The notes beneath the pieces are model-generated. The model was not told the origin of the DNA. It was given only the letters and a program-made list of their open reading frames with translations, and did not search any database. Source: Rhinolophus ferrumequinum (Eukaryota; Chordata; Mammalia; Chiroptera; Rhinolophidae). From it: a DNA stretch of 64,000 nucleotides. Positions 11,090 to 48,000 of this stretch are shown piece by piece (position 1 is the first letter of the stretch; every line of letters begins with the position of its first letter). The stretch is taken from NCBI RefSeq assembly GCF_004115265.2, contig NC_046304.1, positions 16,236,292 through 16,300,291 on the forward strand, given 5' to 3'. The position numbers and the translations under genes are program-made.

Positions 11090-12235
11090 TATTAACTTTT
11101 TATTGTGAAATAATTTTAGGCTCACATGAAAGTTACAAAATAGCACAGATAGCATAAAGATAAACCTATAGATCAATGGGATAGAATTGAGAGTCCAGAA
11201 ACAAATGGTCAGTTTATTTTTTGACAAAGGAGCCAAGACAATTCAAAGGGGGAAACAATAGTCTTTTTAATAAATGATGCTAGGACAACTGAATATCCCC
11301 ATGCAAAAGAAAGTATTTGGACCCCTATCTCATATCATGTACAAAAATTAACTCAAGGTGAATCATAGACCTACGTGTAGGAGCTAAAACTATAAAACTC
11401 TTAGAAGAAAACATAGGATTGTGTCTTTGTGACTTGGATTAAGCAATGATTTCTAAGATTTGACACTAAAATCATAAACAATAGAAGAGAAAATTTTAAA
11501 AGTTGGGCTTCAAATATATGGTGTTGGAAGGAGAACTGTCTCTGGGTGGTGAACACACAATGGGATTTATAGATGATGTAATACAGAATTGTACACCTGA
11601 AATCTATGTAATTTTGCTAACAATTGTCACCCCAATAAATTAAAAAAAAAAGTTGGGCTTTATACAAATTAAAAACTTTTGTCTTTCAAAGAACACCGTC
11701 AACAAAGTGAAAAGATAACTCAAAGAATGGGAGAACACATTTCCATATCATATGTATGACAGGGGACTTGTATCTAGAATATATAAAGAACTCCTACAAC
11801 TCAATAATTTAAAAAAACAACTCAATTTTAAAATGAGTAAGGGATCTGGAAAGACATTTCTCCAAAAAAGTTATATGAGTATATATACTACACAAGGATG
11901 AACTTCAAGAACATTATACTAAGTAAAAAAAAGCCAGTCAGAAAAGACCACTATTCTATGATGCCATTTATATGAAATGTCCAGATCAGGAAGACCTATC
12001 GAGACAGAAAATAGATTAGTGGTTGCCTAGAGCTGAGGAGGAGGAAGTAGGAGGATATGGGGAGTGAGTGCTAATGGTTACATCGTTTCTTTTAGGGATG
12101 ATGAGAATGTTCTGGAACTAGATAGTGATGATAATTGCACAACTCTGTAAACATACTAAAAATCATTGGATTGTGTACTTTAAACAGGTGCACTTTATGG
12201 AATGCCAATTATATTTCAATAAGGCTGTTTCGAAA
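11090..12235 (+). repeat. LINE-1 3' part (ORF2 C-terminal region and 3' end), sense
   Basis: The sequence follows the 3' half of L1 ORF2: GATCAATGGGATAGAATTGA, TGACAAAGGAGCCAAGACAA, AGAGCTAAAACTATAAAACT after the insert-free first half, then AGGGGACTTGTATCTAGAAT. It continues into an L1ME-like 3' region ending near TATTTCAATAAGGCTG. Many substitutions make it an old, dead copy. A second L1 tail is nested at 11511-11647. Confidence 0.8.
11511..11647 (+). repeat. 5'-truncated L1 tail nested in an older L1
   Basis: About 140 bases of L1 3' end (GGTGAACACACAATGGGATT, CACCCCAATAAATTAAAAAA) lie between two copies of AAAGTTGGGCTT (ending at 11510 and 11660). This is a short truncated L1 insertion with poly-A and a target duplication, and it splits the host L1 reading. 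Confidence 0.8.
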
Positions 12236-12239
12236 ATAG

Positions 12240-12890
12240 TACAGAGAGTTCTTGTGTACTCTTTGCCCACTTGAGAAGTTCCTACATAACAATAGTAGGA
12301 CAATCAAGACCAGGAAATCGACATTACTATTGGCATGATTACAAATTGACATTAGCAGTACAATAGTGTTAATGAAACTATAGACAGTATTAGGATTTTA
12401 CCAGGGTTTAAAACAATAACTGGTACATAGTGAACCTTCTACAGGTGGTAAAGACTTCACTACAGTAACAATGATGAACACGATGATGCTGCTGAACTTT
12501 CTACTGCAGCCAGGTTGAAGCTCTTTTCAGAGCATGCCATGTTTGTGCCTCTTTCTAAATGCTAATTCTAGCAGTTTCTACTACCTGGGATTCCTTTTTC
12601 CTTCCTCTTTCTCTACCCCATCCAATCCTTCAAATCTACCCATTGCCATCAAACCTTTCATAATGCTCCTCTCCCTTCTTTGAACTGTATGAACCTCCAC
12701 ACCAGCCAAAACTTGTCTGGAATCTTCCTTTGTATTTTTCTCTATTTTACCTTTGACTCCCAAATTCCCAACAAGATTGAGAGGCTGTATTGGTTACAAT
12801 TCCTCTGCATTCTCCACAATAAACTTGGTGTGATTCAAACAAATTTATGTGTTAAGTCAGATTGAAAGTTGTTACCAAAGGATGGAGCAA
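12240..12890 (+). repeat. L2-like ancient sequence
   Basis: The stretch 12490-12720 (GAGCATGCCATGTTTGTGCC, TCTACTACCTGGGATTCC, CTACCCCATCCAATCCTTCA) has the layout of a sense L2 3' end. The remainder is unassigned. Confidence 0.45.
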
Positions 12891-12900
12891 GAGAGATGGG

Positions 12901-13272
12901 AGGGCAGACGGGTGGCTCAGTTGGTTAGAATGTCAGCTGTGGGCCAGGGGGCTGCCAGTTGGATTCCTACATGGGCCAGCGAGCTGCGTCCTCTGCATTT
13001 AGAATGAAGTCAGTGAGCTGCCGGTCACCTCCCTGGTGGCCAGATGGCTCAGTTGGTTGGAACAAGGGCTCTCAACCACAAGATTGCTGGTTCGACTCCT
13101 CCACTCCGGCAAGTAACAACAGCAACTGGACCTGGAGCTGAGCTGCACCCTCCACAACTAAGATTGAAAGGACAACAACTTGACTTGGAAAAAGTCCTGG
13201 AAGTACACGCTGTTCCTCAATAAAGTCCTGTTCCCCTTCCCCAATTAAAGAAAAAAAAATCTTAAAAAAAAA
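12901..13272 (+). repeat. tRNA-derived SINE (Rhin-type, diverged copy)
   Basis: A head with GGGTGGCTCAGTTGGTTAGA, a second unit GATGGCTCAGTTGGTTGGAA, the usual body and a CCCCAATTAAAG tail. Flanks GAGAGATGGG and GAGGGATGGG are a near-perfect target duplication. It is more diverged than the 8378 copy. Confidence 0.88.
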
Positions 13273-13283
13273 AGAGGGATGGG

Positions 13284-13780
13284 AAGTAAAACAAGGATGG
13301 TAGGAGGATTGTAGGAGATGGAGAGCAATTCAGGCAGAGCCTGAGGGACTCAAGAAGCATTTATAGGCTGTCCAATATAAACTCCATAGTGTAATCATTG
13401 CCAAAGAGAGAAAAGAGGACTGGAGAGGGAAGGGAAAAGACACCCAGAAATGTTGTTCCCCAAGACCTTTTATTTTTCTATGTTGGCAGGCAGGATTAAA
13501 TGTTCTGCTCCCGAACTCCGATCACAACACATCTTAAGAACCTGGGTTCTTGTTTGCATCCCTGCTACCCTGTGAACTCAGTGAGGTTGGCTTTTTCTTT
13601 GCTATATTCCCACTAATACATAGTGGGTACTCAATATATGATGGTTGAATGAATGAATGAACAAAGGACTGGATGACTTGGAGCTAGTACTGCATCTCAA
13701 GTCTACATTTATGAGACTAGACACAGAATAATGTGCAGATTTTGACAAATTTATTAAAACTCTGGAAGCTTGGGTTTCTC
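13284..13780 (+). other. Intergenic with an L2 tail
   Basis: Around 13560-13665 the order CTGTGAACTCAGTGAGG, then TAGTGGGTACTCAATA and GGTTGAATGAATGAATGAAC, is the classic L2 3' end. The rest shows nothing I recognise. Confidence 0.5.
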
Positions 13781-13789
13781 ACGATCAGA

Positions 13790-14303
13790 GGACAGTCGCG
13801 GATAAGACCGCGAGGCTTTATGAAAGGGCCCAGAAGCAGGCTCAGAAACGCGGGAGGCGGGGCTTGCGCCTGCTCCGACCACACCCCCTCGCATTCTAAT
13901 AATTCCGCCCATGGGCCCGCCCCCTCCGGCCCGATATGCAACTCTAATTGGTGAGTTCTCTAACTTGTCTGAGGACCTCGGCGCCTATTGGGTCAACTAC
14001 TGAACCCGGGTTGCGCACTTCCCGGCGTTGGGAACGCGAAGCGGACGTAGGCTTGCCGCCATTGCGGTGCCAGCGAGCGGCGGGCTGCGAGTTTGGGGGG
14101 CTGTAGGGGTGCGTAGCGGGCTTTAAGGGCTGGCTGCGGGAGGCGTGGTGGGGTCAGGCTGAGCGGCGGGAGGGATTGGGCCGGGCCGTGCCTACTCTGA
14201 GCGAGGCGGTACTGCAGGCCGCGGGTATCGACGCGTTCCTGCTGCGCCTCTTGTAGGCCCCGGCCCTGTTACTCCTTAATTTTTTTCTTCCGCCGCCCCC
14301 CAG
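13790..14303 (+). promoter_or_regulatory. CpG-island promoter and noncoding exon 1 of PRPF8
   Basis: The GC content and CpG density rise sharply from about 13790 to 14480. There is no TATA box near the likely start. Inverted CCAAT motifs (ATTGG) lie near 13947 and 13988, GC boxes (CCCGCCCC) near 13916, and GCTTGCCGCCATTGCGG near 14052 matches a YY1-type site often found at housekeeping gene starts. A noncoding exon 1 probably lies at about 14030-14108, with GTGCGT as donor candidate, joined to an exon 2 acceptor (CCCCCCAG) ending at 14303. The exact start is inferred. Confidence 0.6.
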
Positions 14304-14314
14304 ATTCTCCGGAC

Positions 14315-39929
<25,615 letters not shown>

Positions 39930-40090
39930 TTGTTTCCTCCTCCTGCTTCAGATTCCCCAAAGGCTGGAGCCTTTTACTCCACCCCCCCCAGACAAGCTGG
40001 TGACATTCAGCAGCTTGGCCCCTTTTCCCTGTTTTGTGCCTGTTGTTGTGTTGTTGACCTCCTGATGGCTTGTAATCCTGAACTAAGTAT

Positions 40091-40096
40091 AATAAA
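40091..40096 (+). promoter_or_regulatory. Poly-A signal of PRPF8
   Basis: AATAAA about 160 bases after the stop codon, followed by a T-rich stretch. The 3' UTR is short. Confidence 0.8.
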
Positions 40097-40129
40097 TTTT
40101 GTATAAATTGGAATTTTTTATTTTTCTTT

Positions 40130-40911
40130 TCCTCAAGCTCATATTCTTGGTGTAGGATTGGCAGGAGGCCAGACTTGTTAATGGCAAGATGCTGGACTCA
40201 GCTTTGAGGGGGCATGAGGTTCCGTGTTCAGGGGCCTGTGGGGCTAAGTTTCCCTTAAGTTCAGGGCACTGAGGTGAGGTTGGGCTTTCATAATCCTACT
40301 GCCTTGACCACATTTGCCAATTTTGCTCCCCAATACTTGCAAATCATCACCCCTTTTCAACGTCCCTTGGAGCAGTTGCTGTCATTTTCTGATTTTGGAA
40401 GCTCGTGGTTTGTCTGCAGCTGCGGTGCCCAGCCTAGCCCTTTAAGCTTTGTGTCACTCCTGGTCAGGGAAATCGGCACAGGGCTGGACAACTGGCTATC
40501 TCTGGCTGAGCCAGTGACAGCCCTCCTACTTCTCACCTCTTGCCTGAAAAGCTTGGCAACCAAGTGAGGCCCCATGACTCCAGACACAGGGGTGGAGCCT
40601 GGGTTGGGCCCTGCGGGGAGGGCTTGACGACAGTGACCACTTACAGCTCTGAGCCTCAGCTCTTGGACGCCTGGCTGGAGGTTGGCTGTCCTGCTCCCTG
40701 TGACCTTGGGGACTTGAACAGGAAGGGGCCTAGATCACTGTTGCCTTCCCCATGCTGTTTCCCTTAATCGCTCCTCCCCTGTCGCTTCTACCCCACCCTC
40801 TACGACCCTAAACTGCTTCCTGGGCAGGAACTGTTTGGCTTTTTCCTGCCCCCGTTAGGGGTGGGAGTGGGGGGGAGGGGTGACTGTCGCAGCCCTTGGC
40901 CTTCAGGGTAT
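40130..40911 (+). promoter_or_regulatory. PRPF8-RILP spacer with RILP 5' region
   Basis: Less than 800 bases separate the PRPF8 poly-A site from the RILP start, so the RILP promoter must lie here or overlap PRPF8. I see no TATA box or named repeat. The CpG-rich part begins near the RILP start and runs to about 41840. Confidence 0.45.
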
Positions 40912-43900
40912 ATGGAGACCTGGAGGGGGGAGCTTGGGGCGCATGGCCGGGGGCCTCGAGTGGCCGTGGGGTCGGAGACGGCGGCGGAGCTCGTGTACCA
41001 TCTAGCGGGGGCCCTGGGCACTGAGTTAAAGGAGCTGGCACGCCGCTTCGGGCCGGAGGCTGCGGCCGGGCTCGTGCCGCTCGTGGTGCGGGCGCTGGAG
41101 CTCCTGGAAAAGGCTGCTGTGGGTCCGGATCCGGACTCGGTGAGTCTGTGCCGCCACCCCTCGCCACCCGCGGGGTTGGCGGGAGCCTAACCCTGAGAAC
41201 CGGGACTCCCCAGTTGCAGGTATCCGCGCAGCAGGCCGAACTGGAGCTGCGGCGGCTACGAGAGGAGAATGAGCACCTCCGCAGAGAGTTGCGCTCTGGG
41301 CCACAAGGTGAGTGCAGGCCCGGCCAGAGGGGCGGGTCGGGGCCTGCTAAGGGCCTACCTCCCCCGGGCCGCCACTAAGAACACCCCTTCCTCAGAGGAG
41401 CGCGCTCTGCTGCAGCAGCTCAAGGAGGTGACCGACCGACAGCGGGACGAACTCCGGGCGCACAACCGTGATCTGCTGCAGCGTAGCCAGGAGACTGAGG
41501 CGGTGAGGGAGGGGCCGGGCGACGGCGCAGGGCGGGGCTCCCTCGGCCCCTCGGCACTCCGCCCACCAGCCCCACCCTTTGCTCCGCCCCCAGTTGCAGG
41601 AGCAGCTGCAGCGCCTCCTACTGGTGAATGCCGGGTTGCGGCACAAGTTGGCCGTGGTGCAAACACAGCTGCGCGCCGCGCGGGACCGCGAGAACGAGCG
41701 GGAGCTGCGGCGCGAAGAGGCAGTGGAGCTGGCTCAGAAGCGGACGCGGGACCAGACCGAGGGTCCTGGGTGTGAGCAGAGACAGGAGCCTGAGCGAGCG
41801 ACCGCCGGAGCAGGAGCCCCGGGGACACCTGAGGACCCTGTAAGTGCCCTCTGAGGTCAGGGACCCATCCCAGTACTCACAGCATGTGACACTTTGTGGA
41901 CACTTGGGAAAAGTTTGCTGTGCTGTGTAACAAATCCAGCGGGAAGTTGGAAGGTGGCACACAAGTGTGTCTCCCCAGCTGGCCTCTGTCCCACTCAGCT
42001 AGAGCACTGGTCTGTCGTCTGTTGCAGCACCCTTGCCTCCCAAGTCTCCCTGTGCCATTCCTGTAATGGCACAGGGTCAGAAGAGCGCGCCAAGGCACAG
42101 CTCTGATCAAGCCTTCCTTCTGCAGGCGGGTGCCCGGCAGCAGCCACAGTGCCCCTCCAACATAGGGCAATGCGGCTTCAGTCGGGAAGAGCTTAAGCAG
42201 ATCCTTCAGGAGCGGAATGAGCTCAAAGCCAACGTATTCCTGCTGAAGGAGGAGTTGGCCTACTTCCAGCGGTGAGGACGCTGAGCAGGGGCTGGGAAGC
42301 TGAGGGGACCCCAGGTACACCTGTTTCTGGGCCTCGGGTCACCCACCTCATTCTTTGGCTCATTGATGTATAAAGAGTGACACATGCCAGCCACTGTGCT
42401 GAGCGCTGGGAGGACACGAATCACAGCCCCTGCGCTCCTGGAACTTCATCCAATGAGCCAGGGGGCAGTGCAAAGGATCACAGCAGCCGCTGCAGCAGTC
42501 AAAGAAGGGGTGACACCTAAGCCAAGGTTTGCGGGGTGTTAGTAAGGCAGAGTATTTCAAAAAAGGGGGACAACATGCACAGGTACTTGGGGTGACACTG
42601 TTGGCATCCCCACCACTTTTTCCCTGTCCTTCCCCCTCTGTAGGGAGCTGCTCGCAGACCACAGGGTCCCTGGGCTTCTGCTGGAAGCCATGAAGGTGGC
42701 TGTCAGGAAGCAGCGGAAGAAGATCAAGGCCAAAATGTTAGGGACCCCAGAGGAAGCAGAGAGCAGGTAAGTCACTGCCTTCGTTCCCACTGAGCCAGCC
42801 CTCCCTCCTTTGTTTTGAGCCTAATGACCCAGCTTGGTCATGCTCTAATCTGGCCTAGTCACCTGCTGAGTCTGCTGACCTACTCTGGTCATCCCATGTG
42901 GCTTGCTGACCCAGCCTGGTCATCTTTTGAGTCTTTTGTCTCAGCCTGAACCTGTCACCCCAACCTAGTCACCCCTTGAGCCTACCATCCGAGCCGTCAG
43001 TCCCTAAGCCTGTCACCTAGCTGGTCATTCTTGAATCTGCTAACCTGGCCTGGTTATCCCCTGAGCCTATTTTCCAGGCTGCCCTGTTGCTGGGCCTGCC
43101 ATTTTGTGTTGGTCACCCCCTGAGCCTGCTGTCCTGAGCCTGCCACCCTTCTCTCTGGATCACCCTGCTCCACTGGCCATGCATCCTGCAGAAGAAACCT
43201 GCTAACGCTGTTTCTCCACATTCATTTTTCGGTTCCCTGCCCTGGCTGTATATGTTTGTTCTCAGAGGGGTAAAACTGTAGCTGCAGAGACCTCCGTAGA
43301 AAGCCAGAAGGACTGGGTAGGGAGAGCTTGTGGGTTGGTGAACACATGGAGATGCGGGACTGATGGCGGGCCTGGAGAGAGCATGGAAGCTCTGCACCCT
43401 TTCCTCATACCTTGCCCTATACATCTCTCCCATCTGGCTATTCTTCAGTTATATGCTTTTATAATAAATCAGTAATCTAGCAAGTAAAAAAAGACACACA
43501 CACACACACACACACAAAAGGACTGTAGCCGCAGTCTTGTCAGGGACCTGCTGTCCATCAGGCTATAAAATAAAAATCTCAAGATGTCTTTCATCTCTCT
43601 AGTATCTCCTTCTCTCTAGCCTCCGGGTCCCGTTGTCGCTCTGTCCTCTCCTGTCTGGTCCCGGGGGCTGCGCAAAAGGCTGAACGTAGCTGAACTCCTG
43701 TTGTCCCTCAAGGCCTTGATAAATGACATCTCCTCACATCTCCTCTCTCCTCTGCCTCAGTGACGATGAGGATGGCTCATGGCTCCTGCTCTCCAGTGAT
43801 AAGGGAGATTACCCCCCACCCTCTGAGTCCAGAATACAGAGTTTGTATGTTGGGGGAGGAGGAAGGGCTAAAGTGGTGGGGCTGAAGGAGGGGCGCCACC

Positions 43901-44248
43901 TTGGTTCTTTTCAGCATCCCCTCTCCCACTCCGCTGAGCTCACCCTGCTGTCCTGAGCTCTAAGCGCGCCACTCCCCTCCTGGTTCTCTGGCCCCTGCCC
44001 CTTTACCTCCCCACTACCTGACACTGCCCTTTCCCTGTCCTCAGCCCATATTCCTGATCTCTCTGGCATACAGGCTCAAATTACCTCTTGGGTCTCCCCA
44101 CAGCTTTGGCCAGTGTTATCGGGGTGAAGCAGAGGCCCCTGAAGCCAAGACCAGCAGTACAGATACCAGCGAGCTAGGGGGAGAAGAAGAGACCCCACAG
44201 CAACCCCACTTGGAGCCTATGGACGGCCCTGTATCCCCCAGCTCCTGA
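40912..44248 (+). CDS. RILP: Rab-interacting lysosomal protein, eight coding exons, complete
   Basis: Exons 40912-41139, 41214-41307, 41396-41502, 41594-41839, 42126-42271, 42644-42766, 43761-43844 and 44104-44248 join in phase to 390 codons plus TGA (human about 401). 40912 is the first in-frame ATG and aligns with the human start, though its context is weak. The N-terminal RH1 region (about residues 15-105) contains AAELVYHLAGALGTELKELA. Next comes a Glu/Arg/Gln-rich coiled coil. The RH2 region, about residues 240-312, contains FSREELKQILQERNELKANV and AMKVAVRKQRKKIKAKML. In the family RH2 forms a dimeric coiled coil that binds GTP-loaded Rab7 (also Rab34), and the N-terminal half recruits dynein-dynactin, drawing late endosomes and lysosomes to the cell centre. 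The acidic C-terminus (after DDEDGSWLLLSSDKGDYPPP) is the part that differs most from human. Confidence 0.95.
42360..42520 (-). repeat. L2- or MIR-like fragment in RILP intron 5
   Basis: CAGCCACTGTGCTGAGCGCT, then CCTGCGCTCCTGGAACTTCA, is the antisense pattern of an old L2/MIR 3' end. Confidence 0.5.
42815..43150. repeat. Degenerate minisatellite in RILP intron 6
   Basis: About ten imperfect units of roughly 30-36 bases, built on CCTGGTCACCCCTTGAGCCT followed by GCTGACCCAG-like sequence, follow each other without a gap. Units differ from each other considerably. Confidence 0.7.
43492..43516. repeat. (CA)n microsatellite in RILP intron 6
   Basis: About twelve uninterrupted CA pairs after an A-rich run. 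Confidence 0.9.
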
Positions 44249-44574
44249 CCGGCCCTGATCAGCTCTCAATGGACATCTTTGTCTGGAGCTCTCAGCTGCC
44301 CCAGAGGCCTGACCTTGGAGTCTGACTCTGGTTGGATGTGTGATCTTAAGGGAGGACAGGGCTCCCTCCTTCCCAGCCCTGCCCAGGCTCTTTTCCAATT
44401 CTGGCCTGAGCCAGGACATAATGGGGAACTCAGCCTACCTTCCCTATATCTCTGAGCCAAGCTTCTGGGGCCAGATAAAAGTGCTTCCTCTCTGAGTCTC
44501 CATTTCCCCATCTATGAAATGGAGAGCTGACTACCTACCTCCCAGTGGTTTGTGCGGATGGCCTAAGCTAATGT

Positions 44575-44580
44575 AATAAA
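44575..44580 (+). promoter_or_regulatory. Poly-A signal of RILP
   Basis: AATAAA about 330 bases after the stop, only 455 bases before the SCARF1 start codon. Confidence 0.75.
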
Positions 44581-44599
44581 GCAAATGCCCATGATACCT

Positions 44600-45035
44600 A
44601 GAAACTGTTCCATGTCTGTCTATCAGTGGTCTTCCCCCCCTCCGCTGCTCTTCCAAGGGCAAAGGCAGGCAGAGGTGGCCTCACAGGGTCTTCTTGGTCA
44701 TCACTGGGTGGGGAGGTTTCTCCCAGCTTGGGCCGCGCTGGGGAGTATGATCTAACAGAAAGCTGTGGCTCCCGTGCTCCGGAAGCTTCATCTTCCCACC
44801 CCCTCCAGACTGAGACCATCCCCTTAAGACCCCACTCAGCATTTGCCATTGGCCTTCCTTTTCATTTGTCTGGTATCCGTGGCCTTCCCAGTATCCGCCC
44901 TCTCAGGGAGGTGCTTCATGGCAGCCCGCCCCCTCCGGCCTGGTTTCCTCAGGAAAAGCCTTGGGAGGAAACAGGAAGGGGGTTGGGAGCTGTGGGGGCC
45001 AGACTAACTCTAGCCCTCTGACTGCGCTGACCGCC
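44600..45035 (+). promoter_or_regulatory. RILP-SCARF1 spacer holding the SCARF1 promoter
   Basis: This short spacer must contain the SCARF1 promoter. Around 44950-44985 the purine-rich CAGGAAAAGC and AAACAGGAAGG include ETS-type GGAA cores, which would fit an endothelial gene. That regulatory reading is inference. No TATA box is clear. Confidence 0.45.
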
Positions 45036-48000
45036 ATGGGGCTGGGGTTGCTGCTCCCACTGCTGCTGCTCTGGATTCAAGAGACGCAGGGGTCTGAGCT
45101 GGACCCTAATGGGCAGCACGTCTGCATGGCCAACAGGTGGATCTTGTGGGAATCTGATGGGGGGGTGGTGGCTGAACTGGTGTTGAGGCATGGGGGGAAG
45201 GAGACTGTGAGGGAAGAGGTCATGGGGCCTTAGGGACGGCCTGGAGGGTGGTGGATAGTTAGGGCAGGTGTTGGGAAGGCCAGGGAAGGAGAGGGAAGGG
45301 GCTGGGGATTGGGGCTGTGACTCTTGGCCAGGCCTGCCTGATGCGGCTGAGGCAGCCTCCCGCATCTAGCCAGAGACAATGATCCACCTGCGGAACCAGG
45401 CTGCCCTCTGACTGACCCCTCTCTGCTCCACAGCCCCTCTGCTGAGCTCCAGTGCTGCCCAGGCTGGAGGCAGAAAGATCAAGAATGTACCATCCGTGAG
45501 TAGCCAGGACCGACCCCCACCCGAAGAGGAGGGAGGACATAGTCCAGTGACCTTCCTACTTTCCTGGGGCCTGTTTCCCGTTTTGAGCCCTGGAGTTAAG
45601 GTCCATCCTGTGACATACCCCTAGGCCTGAGGCAACAGCTCCTGAGGGGGCAGGGCATGGGAGCCAGTGAGGGGGCAGAGTGTCCCCTAGTTGTGCCCCA
45701 GTCCTTCCAACATGGGTGCGGTGTTTTTCAGCCATCTGCGAGGGACATGATGCCTGCCGGGAAGACGAGGTATGCGTGAAACCAGGCCTCTGTAGATGCA
45801 AACCTGGATTCTTCGGGGCCCAGTGCAACTCCCGTGAGTCCTGAGTCTCACCACGGGGATGAAGTTGCTGGGCAGAACTGGGGGAGCAGGGAGGAAAAGC
45901 AGGTAGGAATGTAATCTTAGAACCAAAGGACCAGAACCTCCCAAGCTTCCCTGAGGAAATTGAGGCCCAGAGACAGGAAGTGACATACTCCTGGAAGATA
46001 CCCTGAGTCATTGGTGTTTACCTATATCCTCAAAGCTCGACCCACCGGTTCAGTTCTGGGCCCTTCATCTTCCTTTTCAACCTCTCTGAAGAGATGCTGG
46101 TGATTCCTGTTAATTGCAAAATGGATGCATTCTCCGTCTCCCTCCCATATACTTTATACATGTGTGGAGAGCGGAAGGAGGGCCCTGGCCAGGCTGTCTC
46201 TCCTCTCTGACAGAAAAGAAGGGCATGGGAAAGGCGTTGGTGGGCAGGATAGCCAGAGGGCAGCCACCAGGAATCAGGGTTGAGAGGACTCATTGGGGGA
46301 AAATGTGGCTTCTCCTCCAACCCTGACGGGCAGCATACAGGCCTGCCAGGCCCAGCTCATCTCCAGCCCAGTGGGGGAACCCAGGGAGAGGGAGGAGGGG
46401 ACATGGATGAAGTCCTCCCCCACTTCTGTGTAACTCTGGGCAAGCCCCTTTCCCACATAGGATCTTTGTGTTCTGGAATGTGAATTAGGAAGCTAGGACA
46501 CTGCTAAGGGGTTTCATAGTTCAGTCTGGGGCAGGAAGTGAGCTTTTGCCCCAGGAGGATAGGCTGCCAGATGTTACAAGGGTCTGTGCCAGGCTCTTGG
46601 GAGGGTGGGCCTGGCTCCCCTCATCCTGGTAAAATGGGGCGCAGAGCAAAGGATCCGTGACTGGCCCTGAGCCCGCTGAACCCCTTCCATCTCTACCCCC
46701 CACCCCCACCTCCTCTCCCTGCAGGCTGCCCGGGCCAGTACTGGGGCCCTGACTGCCGCGAGAGCTGCGCCTGCTACCCGCATGGCCAGTGTGAGCCAGA
46801 CACCGGCGTGTGCCACTGCCAAGCCGACCGCTGGGGCAGCCGCTGCGAGTTCGCGTGCGCCTGCAGCTCCCACGGGCGCTGCGACCCCAAGACGGGCGCG
46901 TGCCGCTGCGAGCCGGGCTGGTGGACGCCTACATGCCGCCGCCCGTGCCAGTGCAACCCCGCGGGGGCACGCTGCGATCAGGCCACCGGTACCTGCCTAT
47001 GCGAGGCGGGCTGGTGGGGCCGCCGCTGCAGCTTCCACTGCTCCTGCAATGGCTCGCCGTGCTCGCAGGAGTCCGGCCGCTGCATTTGCCGGCCAGGCTG
47101 GTGGGGCCCCGAGTGCCGGGAGCCTTGCGAGTGCGTGCGCGGCCGCTGCAGCGCCGCCTCCGGCCAGTGTGCGTGCCCGCCCGGCTTCCGCGGCGTGCGC
47201 TGCGAGCTGCCCTGCCCCGCTGGCCGCTACGGGCCGCAGTGCCGCCACAGGTAAGCCTGGGCCAGGTGGCTGCGGGAGCGAGGCGGGCGCGGGTGAAGGG
47301 GACTCGCGCCCCGGAGGAAGAAGGGTAGGGGATGCTAAGAGGAGCAGGGAGTGTGAAGGACGGGAAGGAAGGGCGCAGGGAGAAAGTTGTGCGGTGCTGT
47401 TCTCAAATCTGAAAGTACCACATGAAAGGAGGGAAAAGAGACCCTCCATGAGCCTCGCCCACCCTTTTCATCTGGTTACTGTTAAACGAAAAAATACTAG
47501 TATGGCAGGCCATACTTAGAAACAGATAAAGAACGAATCACATGACAACATGATTGCATGGTCCCTTTGAGACTCAGTGGCTTTTATACTTTGACCAGCT
47601 CCACCCACAATAAGAAATTTATTTTACATCCCAACTAGCACACACACCCATATATATAATATATAAAACTGAGGTAAAAGCTTAACCAGACAGTACATAG
47701 TCATCTTTACTATATATAATATATAATAGATGAAAATATAAAATGTATGTACTGTAATTTTTTTTTTATTTTTTTTTGGAACAGGACTTTATTAGGGAAC
47801 AGTGTGTATTGTACTTCCAGGACTTTTTCCAAGTCAAGGTGTTGTCCTTTCAATCTTACTTGTGGAGGACGCAGCTCAGCTCCAGGTCCAGTTGTCCTTG
47901 TTAGTTGTAGGAGGCGCAGCCCACCATCCCTTGCCGGAGTCCAACCAGCAGTTTGTAGTTGAGAGGACACGGTCCAACCAACTGAACCATCTGGGAGCTC

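Noticed and set aside
41355-41828. A 157-codon minus-strand frame over RILP exons 3-4, and + frames running through introns
   Set aside because: GC-rich antisense shadow of RILP with no recognisable domain.
46782-47519. A 245-codon + strand frame and another of 172 codons overlapping SCARF1 exon 4
   Set aside because: They are out-of-frame readings of a very GC-rich exon, where stops are rare. The SCARF1 frame has the EGF-like cysteine spacing and correct splice phases.
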